Under the pieces are notes generated by a model, which saw only the letters and a list, made by a program, of their open reading frames with translations, did no database searches and was not told where the DNA came from. A program made the translations under genes and the position numbers. From Erwinia persicina NBRC 102418 (lineage in GTDB: Bacteria; Pseudomonadota; Gammaproteobacteria; Enterobacterales; Enterobacteriaceae), in assembly GCF_001571305.1 (NCBI RefSeq), contig NZ_BCTN01000002.1:1-64000 (forward strand): DNA of 64,000 bases, in the 5' to 3' direction. The stretch's first letter is position 1; the number at the start of each line of letters is the position of its first letter. Positions 45,868 to 56,644 of the stretch are shown here, one piece after another.

Positions 45868-46943
45868 GGCAGGCGGTGGCGAGCCTGATAGTAGGCCTGC
45901 CAGTGTGCCCCCGGACGGCTGCCGACCCGCTGTTCAAAATAGCGTCGCAAACGCGCCCGGTCATCCTCATTATCTTTAACGATAGTGCCTCCGATACAGT
46001 CCACCAGATCGGCTGGCTCGCTGGCGCGTTGTTCAAGAAACCAGGCGCGCACTCCGACCGCATGGGCCACGTTAACCGCTTCAGCGGTAGACATAATCGC
46101 GTTCAGACTGTCCATCGCACTTTTTTTCTCTCCGCCACTGCGCAGGTCACGAAAGGTATGAACCAGCAGTTCCAGCACGTCGTCCGGTACTTTGTGCGGA
46201 ATGCCGCTATGCGCCAGCAGGCGGGTCGACGCGGTGGACACTAAATCCAGCTCCTGCTGGAAATTCATAATCGGGAATACGGTTTCGAAATCAAAACGTC
46301 GCTTTAGCGCTGCGCTCATCTCATTCACTCCCCGGTCGCGGGTGTTGGCCGTGGCAATGATATTAAAGCCTTCCCGTGCATACAGCTGGCTCTCTTCGCC
46401 ACTGAGCTCCGGCACTGCCATCACGCGATCGGACAGCATACCCAGCAGACAATCCTGCACCTCCAGTGGGGCACGGGTAATCTCTTCGAAGCGCACAATC
46501 TTACCGTCACGCATTCCCTGATAGAGTGGCGCCGGGACCAGGGCGGCAGTCGAGGGTCCCTGGTTGATTAACAGGGCATAGTTCCAGGCATATTTGATTT
46601 GATCTTCAGTGACTGAAGCTCCGCCCTGGATGGTCAGCCCCGCATCGCCGCTGATGGCCGTGGCCAGCAGCTCTGATAACAGCGACTTTGCCGTACCGGG
46701 CTCGCCAACCAGCATCAGGCCACGTCCGGTGGCCAGCGTGACCAGCATCCGCTCCACGCTGGCCACCGAGGTTACCACCTTGGAGGTGATGCCGCGTTCG
46801 CTGTCGCCGAGAATAAAGGCGCGGGCGGCGGGCAGGCTCAGCTGCCAGCCCGGCGGCCTTGGCCCGCTGTCATCCTGCTTTAGCCGCGCCAGTTCCGCGG
46901 CGTAGAGTACGGCGGCCGGGGGCCGTTGTAACATGTCAGACAT
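45864..46943 (-). CDS. yehL: MoxR-type AAA+ ATPase (YehL-like)
   Basis: A MoxR-family AAA+ ATPase of 359 residues. Walker A is GEPGTAKS (80-87), Walker B is VRFEEI (150-155), sensor 1 is IATANT (196-201), and the arginine-finger region is KRRFDFE (214-220). MoxR ATPases form hexamers and, with VWA partners, remodel or load metals into client proteins. The partner VWA gene is two genes downstream in the same operon. AGGAAAG precedes the ATG. It begins 29 bp after the WGR gene stop and overlaps the DUF5682 gene by 4 bases. Confidence 0.93.
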   Translation of the reverse strand: MSDMLQRPPAAVLYAAELARLKQDDSGPRPPGWQLSLPAARAFILGDSERGITSKVVTSVASVERMLVTLATGRGLMLVGEPGTAKSLLSELLATAISGDAGLTIQGGASVTEDQIKYAWNYALLINQGPSTAALVPAPLYQGMRDGKIVRFEEITRAPLEVQDCLLGMLSDRVMAVPELSGEESQLYAREGFNIIATANTRDRGVNEMSAALKRRFDFETVFPIMNFQQELDLVSTASTRLLAHSGIPHKVPDDVLELLVHTFRDLRSGGEKKSAMDSLNAIMSTAEAVNVAHAVGVRAWFLEQRASEPADLVDCIGGTIVKDNEDDRARLRRYFEQRVGSRPGAHWQAYYQARHRLP

Positions 46944-46972
46944 GGTCTTTCCTCATACCCGGGGGCCGGGGC

Positions 46973-49900
46973 TTAATCAAAAAGCGCATCAATATCGCTG
47001 AGCATTTCGCTGGCGGTAATAGGGTGCAGGCACGAGAAAGGATGTTTCTGGGGGTGCTGTTCCCCCCAACCATACTGGTGCGCATCCCCCTCCCACAGCC
47101 AGATACTGGCCAGCGTCTGTTCTTTATTAAACTCATCCGGCGCCATGCCGACCCCCAGGCCTTCGCCCATTTCCAGCACCAGCGTCATATCGCCCAGCGG
47201 TTTCAGCATCCAGCAGATCCAGCCGGCATCCTGTGGAACGCCGCGCAGCCAGCCTTTCGCCGTCAGACCGGCCAGGCGGCCGCTCGGGCAAAGACGACCC
47301 TGCCAGCGCTGCAGGTCAACAGATTCTGCCTCCTCTGCGGTCAGCAGATAGCGGTTGCGATCTAACTGACGAAACGGCGGTAGCAGCTCATAATCGGCAA
47401 ATAACTGGCCAAAAGCCGCCGCTTCAGCCGGCGGGATCTCCAGAACGTGCGGGATACCTGTGTGCGTCGCATTCTGTGGCAGGACATAGAGATCATCATC
47501 GGCGGTGCTGTAGCTGTTGTCCTCCGCCACGCGGAAGCAGCTGATAAGCTGATTATCCGCATCATAAGCGGCCCACACCAGGCGGCGGGTGAGGTGGCCT
47601 GTCAGCGGATGCCCGACCAGGAACTCCCTGAACTGCTGTTCCGTCCAGCGACGGCGCTGGCACATGGCGGTTTCCAGACGGGCAATCTGCTGACTGGCGA
47701 CGGTGCGTGCGTCTTTTTTAAGCAGCTTGAAACGATTTACCGCATCAGCTGACAGCCCGGCATCATCACTTTTATTCGGCTTAGGCAGGTCCTTCAGGCG
47801 GCTGCCGCTGCTGTCGCGAACATAAGGCTTAAGGGTTTCATCGAAACTGACGGTGAACTGGCGTGGACCAAAATCAAGCAGCAGTGAACCGTTATCGTCC
47901 AGCCCCAGATCGGGCGCCAGGCGGTCTTCCAGCTCTGCGACAGTGAGCTCTCGCTTTTCGGCGATTTGGGTGATTTTTTCCCGGGCCCGCTCCTGAAGCG
48001 CTTTAAATTTCAGCTTCTGCGCGATGCCGTTAAGCTGCATCAGCGCGATATCGGTACCAATATCGGCCAGGATTTCCAGGCCGGCAACGGCCCGCTTATG
48101 CTGCGATTCACCCGGCCAGCTGCGGATTAACGGGGTCAACCGCCGCGCAATATCATCATTGCCAAACAGCCCCAACGTGCTGAAGGCCCATCCCTCTTTC
48201 GGCGGTGCCGAGGCGGCCATCCAGGCGTTATACAGATCCCAGGCGAAATCAGCCAGTGAGGCCGGGGAACAGGCCTCTTTTACCTGTTCCAGCCCCGGGT
48301 AACGACCATTTTCTGTCGGGAAGCGCAGCATGGTGCCCAGATGAGTCAGCGCCTCTTCAGGCAGCGCCTTGCCGTTGTGCAACTGCGGACGTGCCCACAG
48401 TACCGGCTGCCAGAAGGCTGGCAGGGCCGGACGCTTCGCCGGGAAATCGTTCAGCGGGTCGAGTTCTACCAGTGCACTGACTGCCGTCAGCACCTCCGGC
48501 TGCTGATAGCGTCCGGCGACCTCTTCAATCAGCGCCTGGTGGCCGTTGTCCAACAGCAGGCGCAATGCCAGACGTGCATTATCCTGCGCTTCACCTGCTT
48601 TGCCGAACGCGACCGGCAGCAGTCCCGCCACGGCATGTTCAGGGTATTTAAGCAGCCAGCGGCGGGCCTCTTCGCGCAGGGTTTTCAGTTTAGAGAAGGC
48701 GCGGGCGACAGGGACAGCCAGCTCGGTACTGCCGACGCAGATGGCCACGGTCAGGGCTTCCTGCGGCTGGCGTCCTATGCTGTTGATAAAACCGGGCAGC
48801 CCATCCAGACCAAAGTGGGCCATGACCAGGGCGATGCCGGTGTGATGTTCGCTGCTGAGAACGTTCCACAGGCCAAGCGCTTTTTCACGCGGTAGTGCGG
48901 GAAGAATATAAAGGTTCCAGTCGCTGGCATAATGCGAGTGGTTGGCTGCCCAGTCGGCGAGCAGCTGAGGGTAATCGTCCTCCTCATAAGCTTTCACCGC
49001 GGTGGCAGGCAGCGACTGATTCCAGCTGGTGAACCCGAGGCGGGCCAGAACCTGATCGGACGGCAAACCGGCGATCTGCAGCTTACTGTGATTAGACCAG
49101 CTTGACAGGATATCTTCCGGTACGCCGTCGAAGACCGGCTCGACCGGCTGTACTGCCAGTGCCAGAAGCGGAATGCTGTTGGCCTGCTTTTTATTCAACC
49201 ACGGGGGCGACACCAGGATAGCAGGCAGCATATCTGCGCTGGCGCAGTCGGTTTTGACATTCAGGCGCTGCTGGCTGTGAGCCACCAGTGCGGTCTCTTG
49301 TTCAGAAAGCCACGGCGCGACGTCAATCGCCAGCTGCGGCTGATTATGCAGCAGGGCATGCAGTTGGGTGCGCCAGAGCGCCTCTTCTTTACCGTTCAGC
49401 AGGCGAACCAGTGCGGTGAAAGCGGCATGGGGAAAACGCTGGCTGGCTTTAGCCGCACGTTCGTAGCTGCGCTTACCCTGGCCTGCGGCACGGATTAACA
49501 TCTCCAGCGCCAGCGGATGATTGACGTGCATCAGCACTTCACCGCAGCGATCGCCGTGGGCATAGGGGGCAAAGCGCGGCAGGGCACGCACGCCCTGTTC
49601 CAGCAGAACCGTGGTGGTCAGTAGCTCGCCGTAATACCAGCTGTCGAAGACGTCCAGGCTTTTAAAATCGTGCAGCGCACGGAGCGTGCTCTCATCGGTA
49701 GCGGTGATCTTCAACAGTTCCAGTGCACCGATATCCGCATCGGGCCCGGTCTGGCGGAGGATCTCATCGGCCAGCTCAGGTTTTTCCGGCAGCAGGAGTG
49801 CTATCAGTGGCCGGCGCCAGGCAGGGGTATGGGGCAGGGCAGCAATAAGACGTTCAGCACATGCCTGCCAGATTTCCTCTTTGGCAGCTGAAAGGTGCCA

Positions 49901-50770
49901 GCGCAGACGCATTTCGTGCTCGGCAACGTTCTGCTGATAACCTGCAGGGGCATTATCGGCGGGATAAAACGAAATGTGACGGGTGCGGTAATCACGATCA
50001 AGACCGATCTGCAGGCTGGCGATAATCATCTCGGTCGCATAGATCAGGCCATAATGAGCAACGATGGCATCAATAAGCAGCGTGGCTTCTTTGCCCGCGT
50101 AGGTCTGGTTAATTTTTATCAGTGCTGCACCCGCCATCGGGGAGTTCTGCGGGATGGCTTTGCCCTCTGCCAGGCACTGCTGCGCCAGGGCAATTGCCTG
50201 CTGCCAGTCGCTTTCACAGCGGCTGCCCTCCAGCGGCACAGGACCGTTCTTACGGACCTCCTGACTTAATATTTTCATCCGCCGCAGTTGCTCTGCCGGC
50301 TCCTCCACTTTACCCGGCGAAGGAAGTGGCCGGTGACGATGGCTCAGGGCCAGTACCGATAATTTGACCGGGAGATCAATCTTCTCATCCTCTGTCAGCC
50401 AAAGGGGCGCGGCATCGCCAGCGACAGCGGTGGCCTGCGGGGGAGCCGGATGCGCAGCGGCCGGTGTCGAAACGGGGGCGGAGAGGGCGGTTTTTTCCTC
50501 GCGGGAAGACGGCTTAACGATGGTGTCCGAACTGGCGCTGGATCCCGTGCTGACCCGGGTCTCTCCCTCCGCTGCCTGGTAACCTTTACGCGTCTTTTCT
50601 TTTATTAACTTTTCACACGCGTTTCTGGCCTGTTCTTCATCGTCAAAGCTTTTAATCTGGCTTTGTCCCTGAGTTCCCACGCGTCCCCAGTTGAGATGGA
50701 GTTCCTGCTGTTGCTGTACAACGGTCCAGAATTTATGGGATTTTTCATCCTGATAGATCAAGGTGGTCAT
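46973..50770 (-). CDS. yehI: WGR and DUF4132 domain protein (YehI-like)
   Basis: A very large protein of 1265 residues. An N-terminal WGR domain (about 1-65, with NWGRVGTQGQSQ at 27-38) resembles the nucleic-acid-binding WGR domain of PARPs and MolR. A low-complexity Ala/Pro/Ser/Thr linker (about 70-155) connects it to a long helical, repeat-like region. The C-terminal DUF4132 module includes WICWMLKPLGDMTLVLEM. E. coli YehI (about 1210) has the same architecture. I chose the ATG at 50770 (MTTLIYQDEK); the longer frame lies in non-conserved upstream DNA. First gene of the five-gene operon. Function unknown. Confidence 0.88.
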   Translation of the reverse strand: MTTLIYQDEKSHKFWTVVQQQQELHLNWGRVGTQGQSQIKSFDDEEQARNACEKLIKEKTRKGYQAAEGETRVSTGSSASSDTIVKPSSREEKTALSAPVSTPAAAHPAPPQATAVAGDAAPLWLTEDEKIDLPVKLSVLALSHRHRPLPSPGKVEEPAEQLRRMKILSQEVRKNGPVPLEGSRCESDWQQAIALAQQCLAEGKAIPQNSPMAGAALIKINQTYAGKEATLLIDAIVAHYGLIYATEMIIASLQIGLDRDYRTRHISFYPADNAPAGYQQNVAEHEMRLRWHLSAAKEEIWQACAERLIAALPHTPAWRRPLIALLLPEKPELADEILRQTGPDADIGALELLKITATDESTLRALHDFKSLDVFDSWYYGELLTTTVLLEQGVRALPRFAPYAHGDRCGEVLMHVNHPLALEMLIRAAGQGKRSYERAAKASQRFPHAAFTALVRLLNGKEEALWRTQLHALLHNQPQLAIDVAPWLSEQETALVAHSQQRLNVKTDCASADMLPAILVSPPWLNKKQANSIPLLALAVQPVEPVFDGVPEDILSSWSNHSKLQIAGLPSDQVLARLGFTSWNQSLPATAVKAYEEDDYPQLLADWAANHSHYASDWNLYILPALPREKALGLWNVLSSEHHTGIALVMAHFGLDGLPGFINSIGRQPQEALTVAICVGSTELAVPVARAFSKLKTLREEARRWLLKYPEHAVAGLLPVAFGKAGEAQDNARLALRLLLDNGHQALIEEVAGRYQQPEVLTAVSALVELDPLNDFPAKRPALPAFWQPVLWARPQLHNGKALPEEALTHLGTMLRFPTENGRYPGLEQVKEACSPASLADFAWDLYNAWMAASAPPKEGWAFSTLGLFGNDDIARRLTPLIRSWPGESQHKRAVAGLEILADIGTDIALMQLNGIAQKLKFKALQERAREKITQIAEKRELTVAELEDRLAPDLGLDDNGSLLLDFGPRQFTVSFDETLKPYVRDSSGSRLKDLPKPNKSDDAGLSADAVNRFKLLKKDARTVASQQIARLETAMCQRRRWTEQQFREFLVGHPLTGHLTRRLVWAAYDADNQLISCFRVAEDNSYSTADDDLYVLPQNATHTGIPHVLEIPPAEAAAFGQLFADYELLPPFRQLDRNRYLLTAEEAESVDLQRWQGRLCPSGRLAGLTAKGWLRGVPQDAGWICWMLKPLGDMTLVLEMGEGLGVGMAPDEFNKEQTLASIWLWEGDAHQYGWGEQHPQKHPFSCLHPITASEMLSDIDALFD

Positions 50771-51386
50771 GAGGATTCCATTTACGTTAATGCGGTGTCC
50801 GCCATCAGGGCGAACACCGTCAAAAAGAGAAGCGATTCTCCGGGCACCCGCTGCTTTTTTAGCCGCTGCGGTAACAGACCGTCGGGTCAATGTAATCAAC
50901 GGCAGTGGGGGGTTCAAGTGGAAAAATTCAGATGTTATCAACCAATTGTTGCTTATCTGGCTATGCTGAATCACAGATTCTGATTTTTCCTCCTTTATAG
51001 TATTGCCGTCAGGTTAACTAAGCGTTACGTAAAATCGCTAATGCGCGTGATGCAAACTGAACAAATTTTTTTGTTTTCGCTGCCATTCCTGGCGGAAATG
51101 TGGGCATGGTGCTAATTAAGTTGCGTAACAGATTTTATCAGGTAGAGTGTGGGCGTTTCGGGTTCCGGGCGTAAAACAGACTTTACGCTATGTTAGAGAT
51201 TCGCTTAACAGGTGGTAAAAGGTACCGTTTATCAATTGGTTGCAACGAGCACTATTATGACTGAATTGATGAAAAGTTAGCCGGGTTGGATCTTTTTAAT
51301 CCCGATAACCTTAACGTTAGTGCACGATGTGATAAGCATAAACGGCACAAATTACTCTCGGATGTTTTAATCAGGTAAAGGTAACT
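50771..51386. promoter_or_regulatory. Divergent regulatory region between the yeh-like operon and topA
   Basis: No gene is supported in these 616 bp. GCGTAA-type sequences recur: 51123-51128, 51169-51174 and, inverted, 51183-51188; the last two form a 7-bp stem (GCGTAAA/TTTACGC). In E. coli topA has several promoters, including a heat-shock one, controlled by supercoiling. I could not assign hexamers here with confidence. Confidence 0.4.
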
Positions 51387-53987
51387 ATGGGAAAAGCTCT
51401 CGTAATAGTTGAGTCCCCGGCAAAAGCCAAAACGATCAATAAATATCTCGGTAATGACTACGTGGTTAAATCCAGTGTGGGCCATATCCGCGATTTGCCG
51501 ACCAGTGGATCAACAGTTAAAAAGAGCGCTGACTCTACAACCAGTAAAACAACCAAAAAGGTCAAAAAAGACGAAAAGACGGCCCTGGTCAACCGTATGG
51601 GCGTCGATCCTTATCATGGCTGGGATGCTAATTACCAGATCCTGCCAGGTAAGGAAAAAGTTGTCGCTGAGCTGAAGGCACTGGCTGAGAAAGCTGACCA
51701 CATCTATCTCGCAACGGACCTTGACCGCGAAGGGGAAGCCATTGCCTGGCACCTGCGGGAAGTGATCGGTGGCGATGAGTCGCGGTACAGTCGCGTCGTG
51801 TTTAACGAAATCACCAAAAATGCGATTCGACAGGCGTTTGAAAAGCCGGGCGAACTGAATATAGACCGTGTTAATGCCCAGCAGGCGCGCCGATTTATGG
51901 ACCGTGTTGTGGGCTACATGGTATCGCCGCTGCTGTGGAAAAAAGTGGCGCGTGGGCTGTCCGCTGGCCGCGTCCAGTCGGTCGCGGTGCGGCTGGTGGT
52001 GGAGCGTGAGCGCGAAATCAAAGCGTTTGTTCCGGAAGAGTACTGGGATCTGAACGCTGAGCTGACCACGCCGAAAGGGGTTGATCTGCCGATGCAGGTC
52101 ACCCACCAGGGAGATAAGCCTTTCCGTCCGGTGAACCGTGAGCAGACTCACGCCGCCGTCAGCCTGCTGGAAAAAGCACGCTATGTGGTGGCCGATCGTG
52201 AAGATAAGCCGACCAGCAGTAAGCCAGGCGCTCCGTTCATTACGTCCACGCTTCAGCAGGCAGCCAGCACCCGCCTGGGCTTTGGCGTGAAGAAAACCAT
52301 GATGATGGCCCAGCGTCTGTATGAGGCCGGCCATATTACTTATATGCGTACCGACTCAACCAACCTGAGCCAGGATGCCGTCAGCATGGTTCGCGGCTAC
52401 ATCGAAGATGAATTCGGCGCGAAATATCTGCCGAAAGCCGCCAATGTCTACAGCAGCAAAGAGAACTCTCAGGAAGCGCATGAAGCCATCCGTCCCTCAG
52501 ATGTCAAAGTGCAGTCCGAGCAGCTGAAAGATATGGAAAACGACGCGCAGAAGCTGTATCAGTTGATCTGGCGTCAGTTCGTCGCCTGTCAGATGATGCC
52601 CGCGCAGTACGACTCCACCACGCTGACCGTTGAAGCCGCAGACTTCAAACTCAAGGCAAAAGGGCGCACGCTGCGCTTTGATGGCTGGACACGAGTGATG
52701 GCTGCACTGCGTAAGGGTGATGAAGATCGCGTGTTGCCAGACGTTGCGGTTGGCAGTGAACTCAGCCTGCAGCAGTTGGTGCCGAGCCAGCACTTCACCA
52801 AGCCCCCGGCTCGCTTCAGCGAAGCCTCGCTGGTGCGTGAGCTGGAAAAACGCGGTATCGGTCGTCCTTCAACCTACGCTTCGATTATTTCGACCATTCA
52901 GGATCGCGGATATGTGAAGGTTGAAAGCCGCCGCTTCTATGCAGAAAAAATGGGCGAGATTGTCACAGACCGTCTGGAAGAAAGCTTCCGCGATCTGATG
53001 AATTATGACTTTACTGCCCACATGGAAGACAATCTCGACAAGGTCGCGAAAAACGAAGCGCAGTGGAAAGCGGTGCTGGATCAGTTCTTTGCCGAGTTCA
53101 GCGACCAGCTGGCGCAGGCAGAAAAGGATCCGGAAGAAGGCGGTATGCAGCCTAATCAGATGATCCTGACCTCGATCGACTGCCCGACCTGTAGCCGTCA
53201 GATGGGTATTCGCACGGCGAGCACCGGCGTGTTCCTGGGCTGCTCTGGCTATGCGCTACCGCCGAAAGAGCGCTGCAAGCAGACGATTAACCTGATCCCC
53301 GAGAATGAAGTGCTGAATATTCTCGAAGGGGACGATGCGGAAACCAATGCGCTGCGTGCCCGTCGCCGCTGCCAGAAATGCGGCACGGCGATGGACAGCT
53401 ACTTAATCGACCCTCAGCGCAAGCTGCACGTCTGCGGTAATAATCCGGAGTGTGATGGCTACGAGATCGAACAGGGCGAGTTCCGTATCAAGGGGTATGA
53501 CGGTCCGATCGTAGAGTGCGAGAAATGTGGTTCTGAAATGCACCTGAAAATGGGGCGCTTTGGTAAGTACATGTCCTGTACCAATGACGAGTGCAAAAAT
53601 ACGCGTAAAATTCTGCGCAGCGGCGAAGTGGCACCACCGAAAGAAGATCCGGTCCCACTGCCTGAACTGCCGTGTGAGAAGTCAGATGCGTATTTTGTCC
53701 TGCGTGACGGGGCTGCCGGTGTGTTCCTGGCCGCTAATACCTTCCCTAAATCGCGTGAAACCCGCGCGCCGCAGGTAGAGGAGTTGCAGCGCTTCCGCGA
53801 TCGCTTACCGGAGAAACTGCGCTATCTGGCCGATGCCCCGGCGACCGATCCGGACGGCAATAAAGCCGTGGTGCGGTTCAGCCGCAAAACGAAACAGCAG
53901 TACGTCAGCACAGAAAAAGACGGAAAAGCCACTGGCTGGTCTGCCTTCTTCGTTGACGGCAAATGGGAAGTCACCGCGAAGAAGTAA
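51387..53987 (+). CDS. topA: DNA topoisomerase I
   Basis: TopA relaxes negative supercoils and prevents R-loops. The TOPRIM domain ([14 protein letters not shown], then [13 protein letters not shown]) is followed by the type IA core with the active-site Tyr319 in YMRTDSTN, the same number as in E. coli. C-terminal zinc ribbons carry three Cys4 groups ([17 protein letters not shown] and CEKCGSEMH with their partner cysteines), then further C-terminal repeats. It has 866 residues against 865. AGGTAAAGGT precedes the ATG. Confidence 0.98.
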   Translation: MGKALVIVESPAKAKTINKYLGNDYVVKSSVGHIRDLPTSGSTVKKSADSTTSKTTKKVKKDEKTALVNRMGVDPYHGWDANYQILPGKEKVVAELKALAEKADHIYLATDLDREGEAIAWHLREVIGGDESRYSRVVFNEITKNAIRQAFEKPGELNIDRVNAQQARRFMDRVVGYMVSPLLWKKVARGLSAGRVQSVAVRLVVEREREIKAFVPEEYWDLNAELTTPKGVDLPMQVTHQGDKPFRPVNREQTHAAVSLLEKARYVVADREDKPTSSKPGAPFITSTLQQAASTRLGFGVKKTMMMAQRLYEAGHITYMRTDSTNLSQDAVSMVRGYIEDEFGAKYLPKAANVYSSKENSQEAHEAIRPSDVKVQSEQLKDMENDAQKLYQLIWRQFVACQMMPAQYDSTTLTVEAADFKLKAKGRTLRFDGWTRVMAALRKGDEDRVLPDVAVGSELSLQQLVPSQHFTKPPARFSEASLVRELEKRGIGRPSTYASIISTIQDRGYVKVESRRFYAEKMGEIVTDRLEESFRDLMNYDFTAHMEDNLDKVAKNEAQWKAVLDQFFAEFSDQLAQAEKDPEEGGMQPNQMILTSIDCPTCSRQMGIRTASTGVFLGCSGYALPPKERCKQTINLIPENEVLNILEGDDAETNALRARRRCQKCGTAMDSYLIDPQRKLHVCGNNPECDGYEIEQGEFRIKGYDGPIVECEKCGSEMHLKMGRFGKYMSCTNDECKNTRKILRSGEVAPPKEDPVPLPELPCEKSDAYFVLRDGAAGVFLAANTFPKSRETRAPQVEELQRFRDRLPEKLRYLADAPATDPDGNKAVVRFSRKTKQQYVSTEKDGKATGWSAFFVDGKWEVTAKK

Positions 53988-54006
53988 CGTCGCGCTTCCC
54001 GTCAGT

Positions 54007-54033
54007 GAGCGGGCCGCCCCGTGCGGCTCGCTC
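54007..54033 (+). terminator. Probable topA terminator
   Basis: GAGCGGGCCGC and GCGGCTCGCTC pair over 11 positions with one mismatch and a 5-nt loop. A moderately T-rich sequence follows. The remaining 250 bp to cysB is AT-rich and holds the cysB promoter region. Confidence 0.6.
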
Positions 54034-54282
54034 CTGCTTATCTTCTCTGCGGCTTTGCTCTGCCGCCACTATACATCTCCCTCATTTTTGATATAGTTGT
54101 TATAGATAATCCCTTTCTTATTATTTATTCGTATTATAACCTTCGGACCTGAAGCTGCCGCTGCATGAGCCCTGTCGCTTTGCTGCATCGACAGCGATTA
54201 CGGTTACAGATCGATTACCTGAGTCCGGCTCTCATTTGCTACCGGGTTGTCGGCGCATTGTTTCAAACCCTGGATGGAATGA

Positions 54283-55260
<978 letters not shown>

Positions 55261-55287
55261 ACTCAGCTGTGATGATGAGTGACATTG

Positions 55288-55313
55288 AGAGCCGCAGCGC
55301 GGCTCTTTTTTTA
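55288..55313 (+). terminator. cysB terminator
   Basis: AGAGCCGC-AGC-GCGGCTCT followed by TTTTTTT, 28 bp past the stop codon. Confidence 0.92.
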
Positions 55314-55761
55314 TCTTCTGATGCGCCTCGCTCCTCCATTCTTTAACGTCCTTTCATTATTTTTTCGTAAATGAAACATGTATCACATGTTTATTGATTG
55401 TTATTTCTTAAATGAGAAACAGTACACAATTTTCAATCCACCTCTTTGCGCTACCTTAAGATGATTCTCATACTCTAGTTATAAGTTGTCAGTATCGCCC
55501 GCAACCAAAGGCTTTTACTGGAAAACTCTAGTTTAGAATGGAACTACTGCAGAAAGCGCTGGGTTGAGTTTGTGTTAAGTCTTATTTATTCCGGCGAAGT
55601 TGAGTTAGTACTTTTAATTAATCTTATTCATGGTTGATTAAACCTCTTTATCGTTTTGTACAATAAAAATTACTGGATTTTGCAACAGAGAATGTTTAGG
55701 ATTCATCCTAATTTCTGATTGGTTCAAACAATCGTTTTAATGAGAGTGATTATCAAAAACT
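55314..55761 (+). promoter_or_regulatory. AT-rich region before ymiA with a Fur-like box
   Basis: About 450 bp without a supported gene. TGAGAGTGATTATCA at 55741-55755 matches the 7-1-7 Fur consensus TGATAATNATTATCA at all but two defined positions, and lies 7 bp before the ymiA ATG. Iron control of this small-gene and aconitase region is therefore possible. Confidence 0.5.
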
Positions 55762-55920
55762 ATGGCGACGAGATTATCTGTACAACCCGGCTTCGGGGAT
55801 AAAACCATCAAGGTTGAGCGTAACAGCAATCTGAGACGCAAAGCCTGGCTGACGGTTTTCGCTGTTTCATCACTGTTTTGGGTGGTCGTGGGCTTATCCG
55901 TTTGGCGTATGTGGGGGTAA
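55762..55920 (+). CDS. ymiA: Small membrane protein YmiA
   Basis: A 52-residue protein with a basic N-terminal half and one C-terminal membrane helix (about 31-50, AWLTVFAVSSLFWVVVGLSV) ending WRMWG. The E. coli YmiA (46 residues), which lies at the same place, shares the KAWL..VF..S.LFWVVV pattern. No strong ribosome site is visible. yciX begins 3 bp after its stop codon, so the two are cotranscribed. Function unknown. Confidence 0.8.
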   Translation: MATRLSVQPGFGDKTIKVERNSNLRRKAWLTVFAVSSLFWVVVGLSVWRMWG

Positions 55921-55923
55921 CTA

Positions 55924-56091
55924 ATGTACCTGAGACAGCCAGAGCAGAAACCGCAACAGTTACGCAAAACCAATGAGCGTCTCTGTAAGGGTAAGAATGA
56001 TCCTCAGCAGGCCATCCCGGCATCCTGGGAAATGAACGACCTGCAGCGTCATTTTATTGAGTCAATGTTCGAAGATACGAAAGCCAAATAA
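55924..56091 (+). CDS. yciX: Small hypothetical protein YciX
   Basis: A 55-residue hydrophilic protein with many Gln, Lys and Glu, ending with SWEMNDLQRHFIESMFEDTK. Position and size agree with E. coli yciX downstream of ymiA. It starts 3 bp after the ymiA stop, in the operon. No domain is recognised and the function is unknown. Confidence 0.75.
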   Translation: MYLRQPEQKPQQLRKTNERLCKGKNDPQQAIPASWEMNDLQRHFIESMFEDTKAK

Positions 56092-56292
56092 TTCAGTCAG
56101 TAATTACTCAGTTTTTTTCTGAGACTTATAAATAAAATAGCTCTTATTATCATTCAGGCTGCTTCACTGGTCAGGGCACTTTAACGCCCATTTTTGATGC
56201 TAAGCCATCACTTAACGGTAAAACTCGCGGTGTAAATGACGTGAGTTTAATGACGTACGTTACGGTCACAGATGGCCGGAAGGAGTATGACG

Positions 56293-56385
56293 ATGAACTT
56301 AACTCAAATTACCTGGTTCAGCACGTGGACATTTTCTGCTCTGTTCTGGACCAGCGCGCTATGGCTTGCAATGATGGTGCGTTAA
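56293..56385 (+). CDS. YmiC-like 30-residue membrane peptide
   Basis: A 30-residue, aromatic and hydrophobic peptide (starting MNLTQITWFSTW, one membrane helix) with AGGAG 7 bases before the ATG at 56293. An in-frame ATG at 56287 is too close to the ribosome site. E. coli has a comparable short hydrophobic ORF, ymiC, upstream of acnA. A terminator follows directly, which supports it as a separate small transcript. Homology is suggested by position and type, not proven. Confidence 0.6.
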   Translation: MNLTQITWFSTWTFSALFWTSALWLAMMVR

Positions 56386-56421
56386 TACCCATTATTAATA
56401 AACTTCTCGCGTAGTAACAAT

Positions 56422-56462
56422 AACGCTCTGCCGATGACTGTCGCAGGGCGTTTTTGTTTTTT
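56422..56462 (+). terminator. Terminator before acnA
   Basis: AACGCTCTGC and GCAGGGCGTT form a 10-bp stem with one G-T pair and an 11-nt loop, followed by TTTTGTTTTTT. It separates the small genes from acnA. Confidence 0.88.
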
Positions 56463-56644
56463 AATTTTCAGTTTGTTTCAGTACTTGTCAATTAGTGTTG
56501 TTATCAAAACGTTGCGTCTTGATTGTGCTATGTTTATACAGACCTTGTTATTAATAAGGTTTTACCCGGCATCTGCATTTGTGGGTTCGCTGCCTCTGCG
56601 ATGGTTTGGGTTGAATGTATAAAAGAACACGCAATGGAGGAGCA

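Noticed and set aside
44620-45888. A 422-residue plus-strand frame across the DUF5682 gene
   Set aside because: Shadow of the GC-rich coding strand; low-complexity composition rich in Arg and Gln and no domain.
40411-50770. Assignment of the five-gene island to a named anti-phage system
   Set aside because: The gene set matches the yehI/L/M/P/Q families, which I cannot tie to a validated defence system from sequence alone; no toxin, nuclease or integrase was recognised in or beside it.
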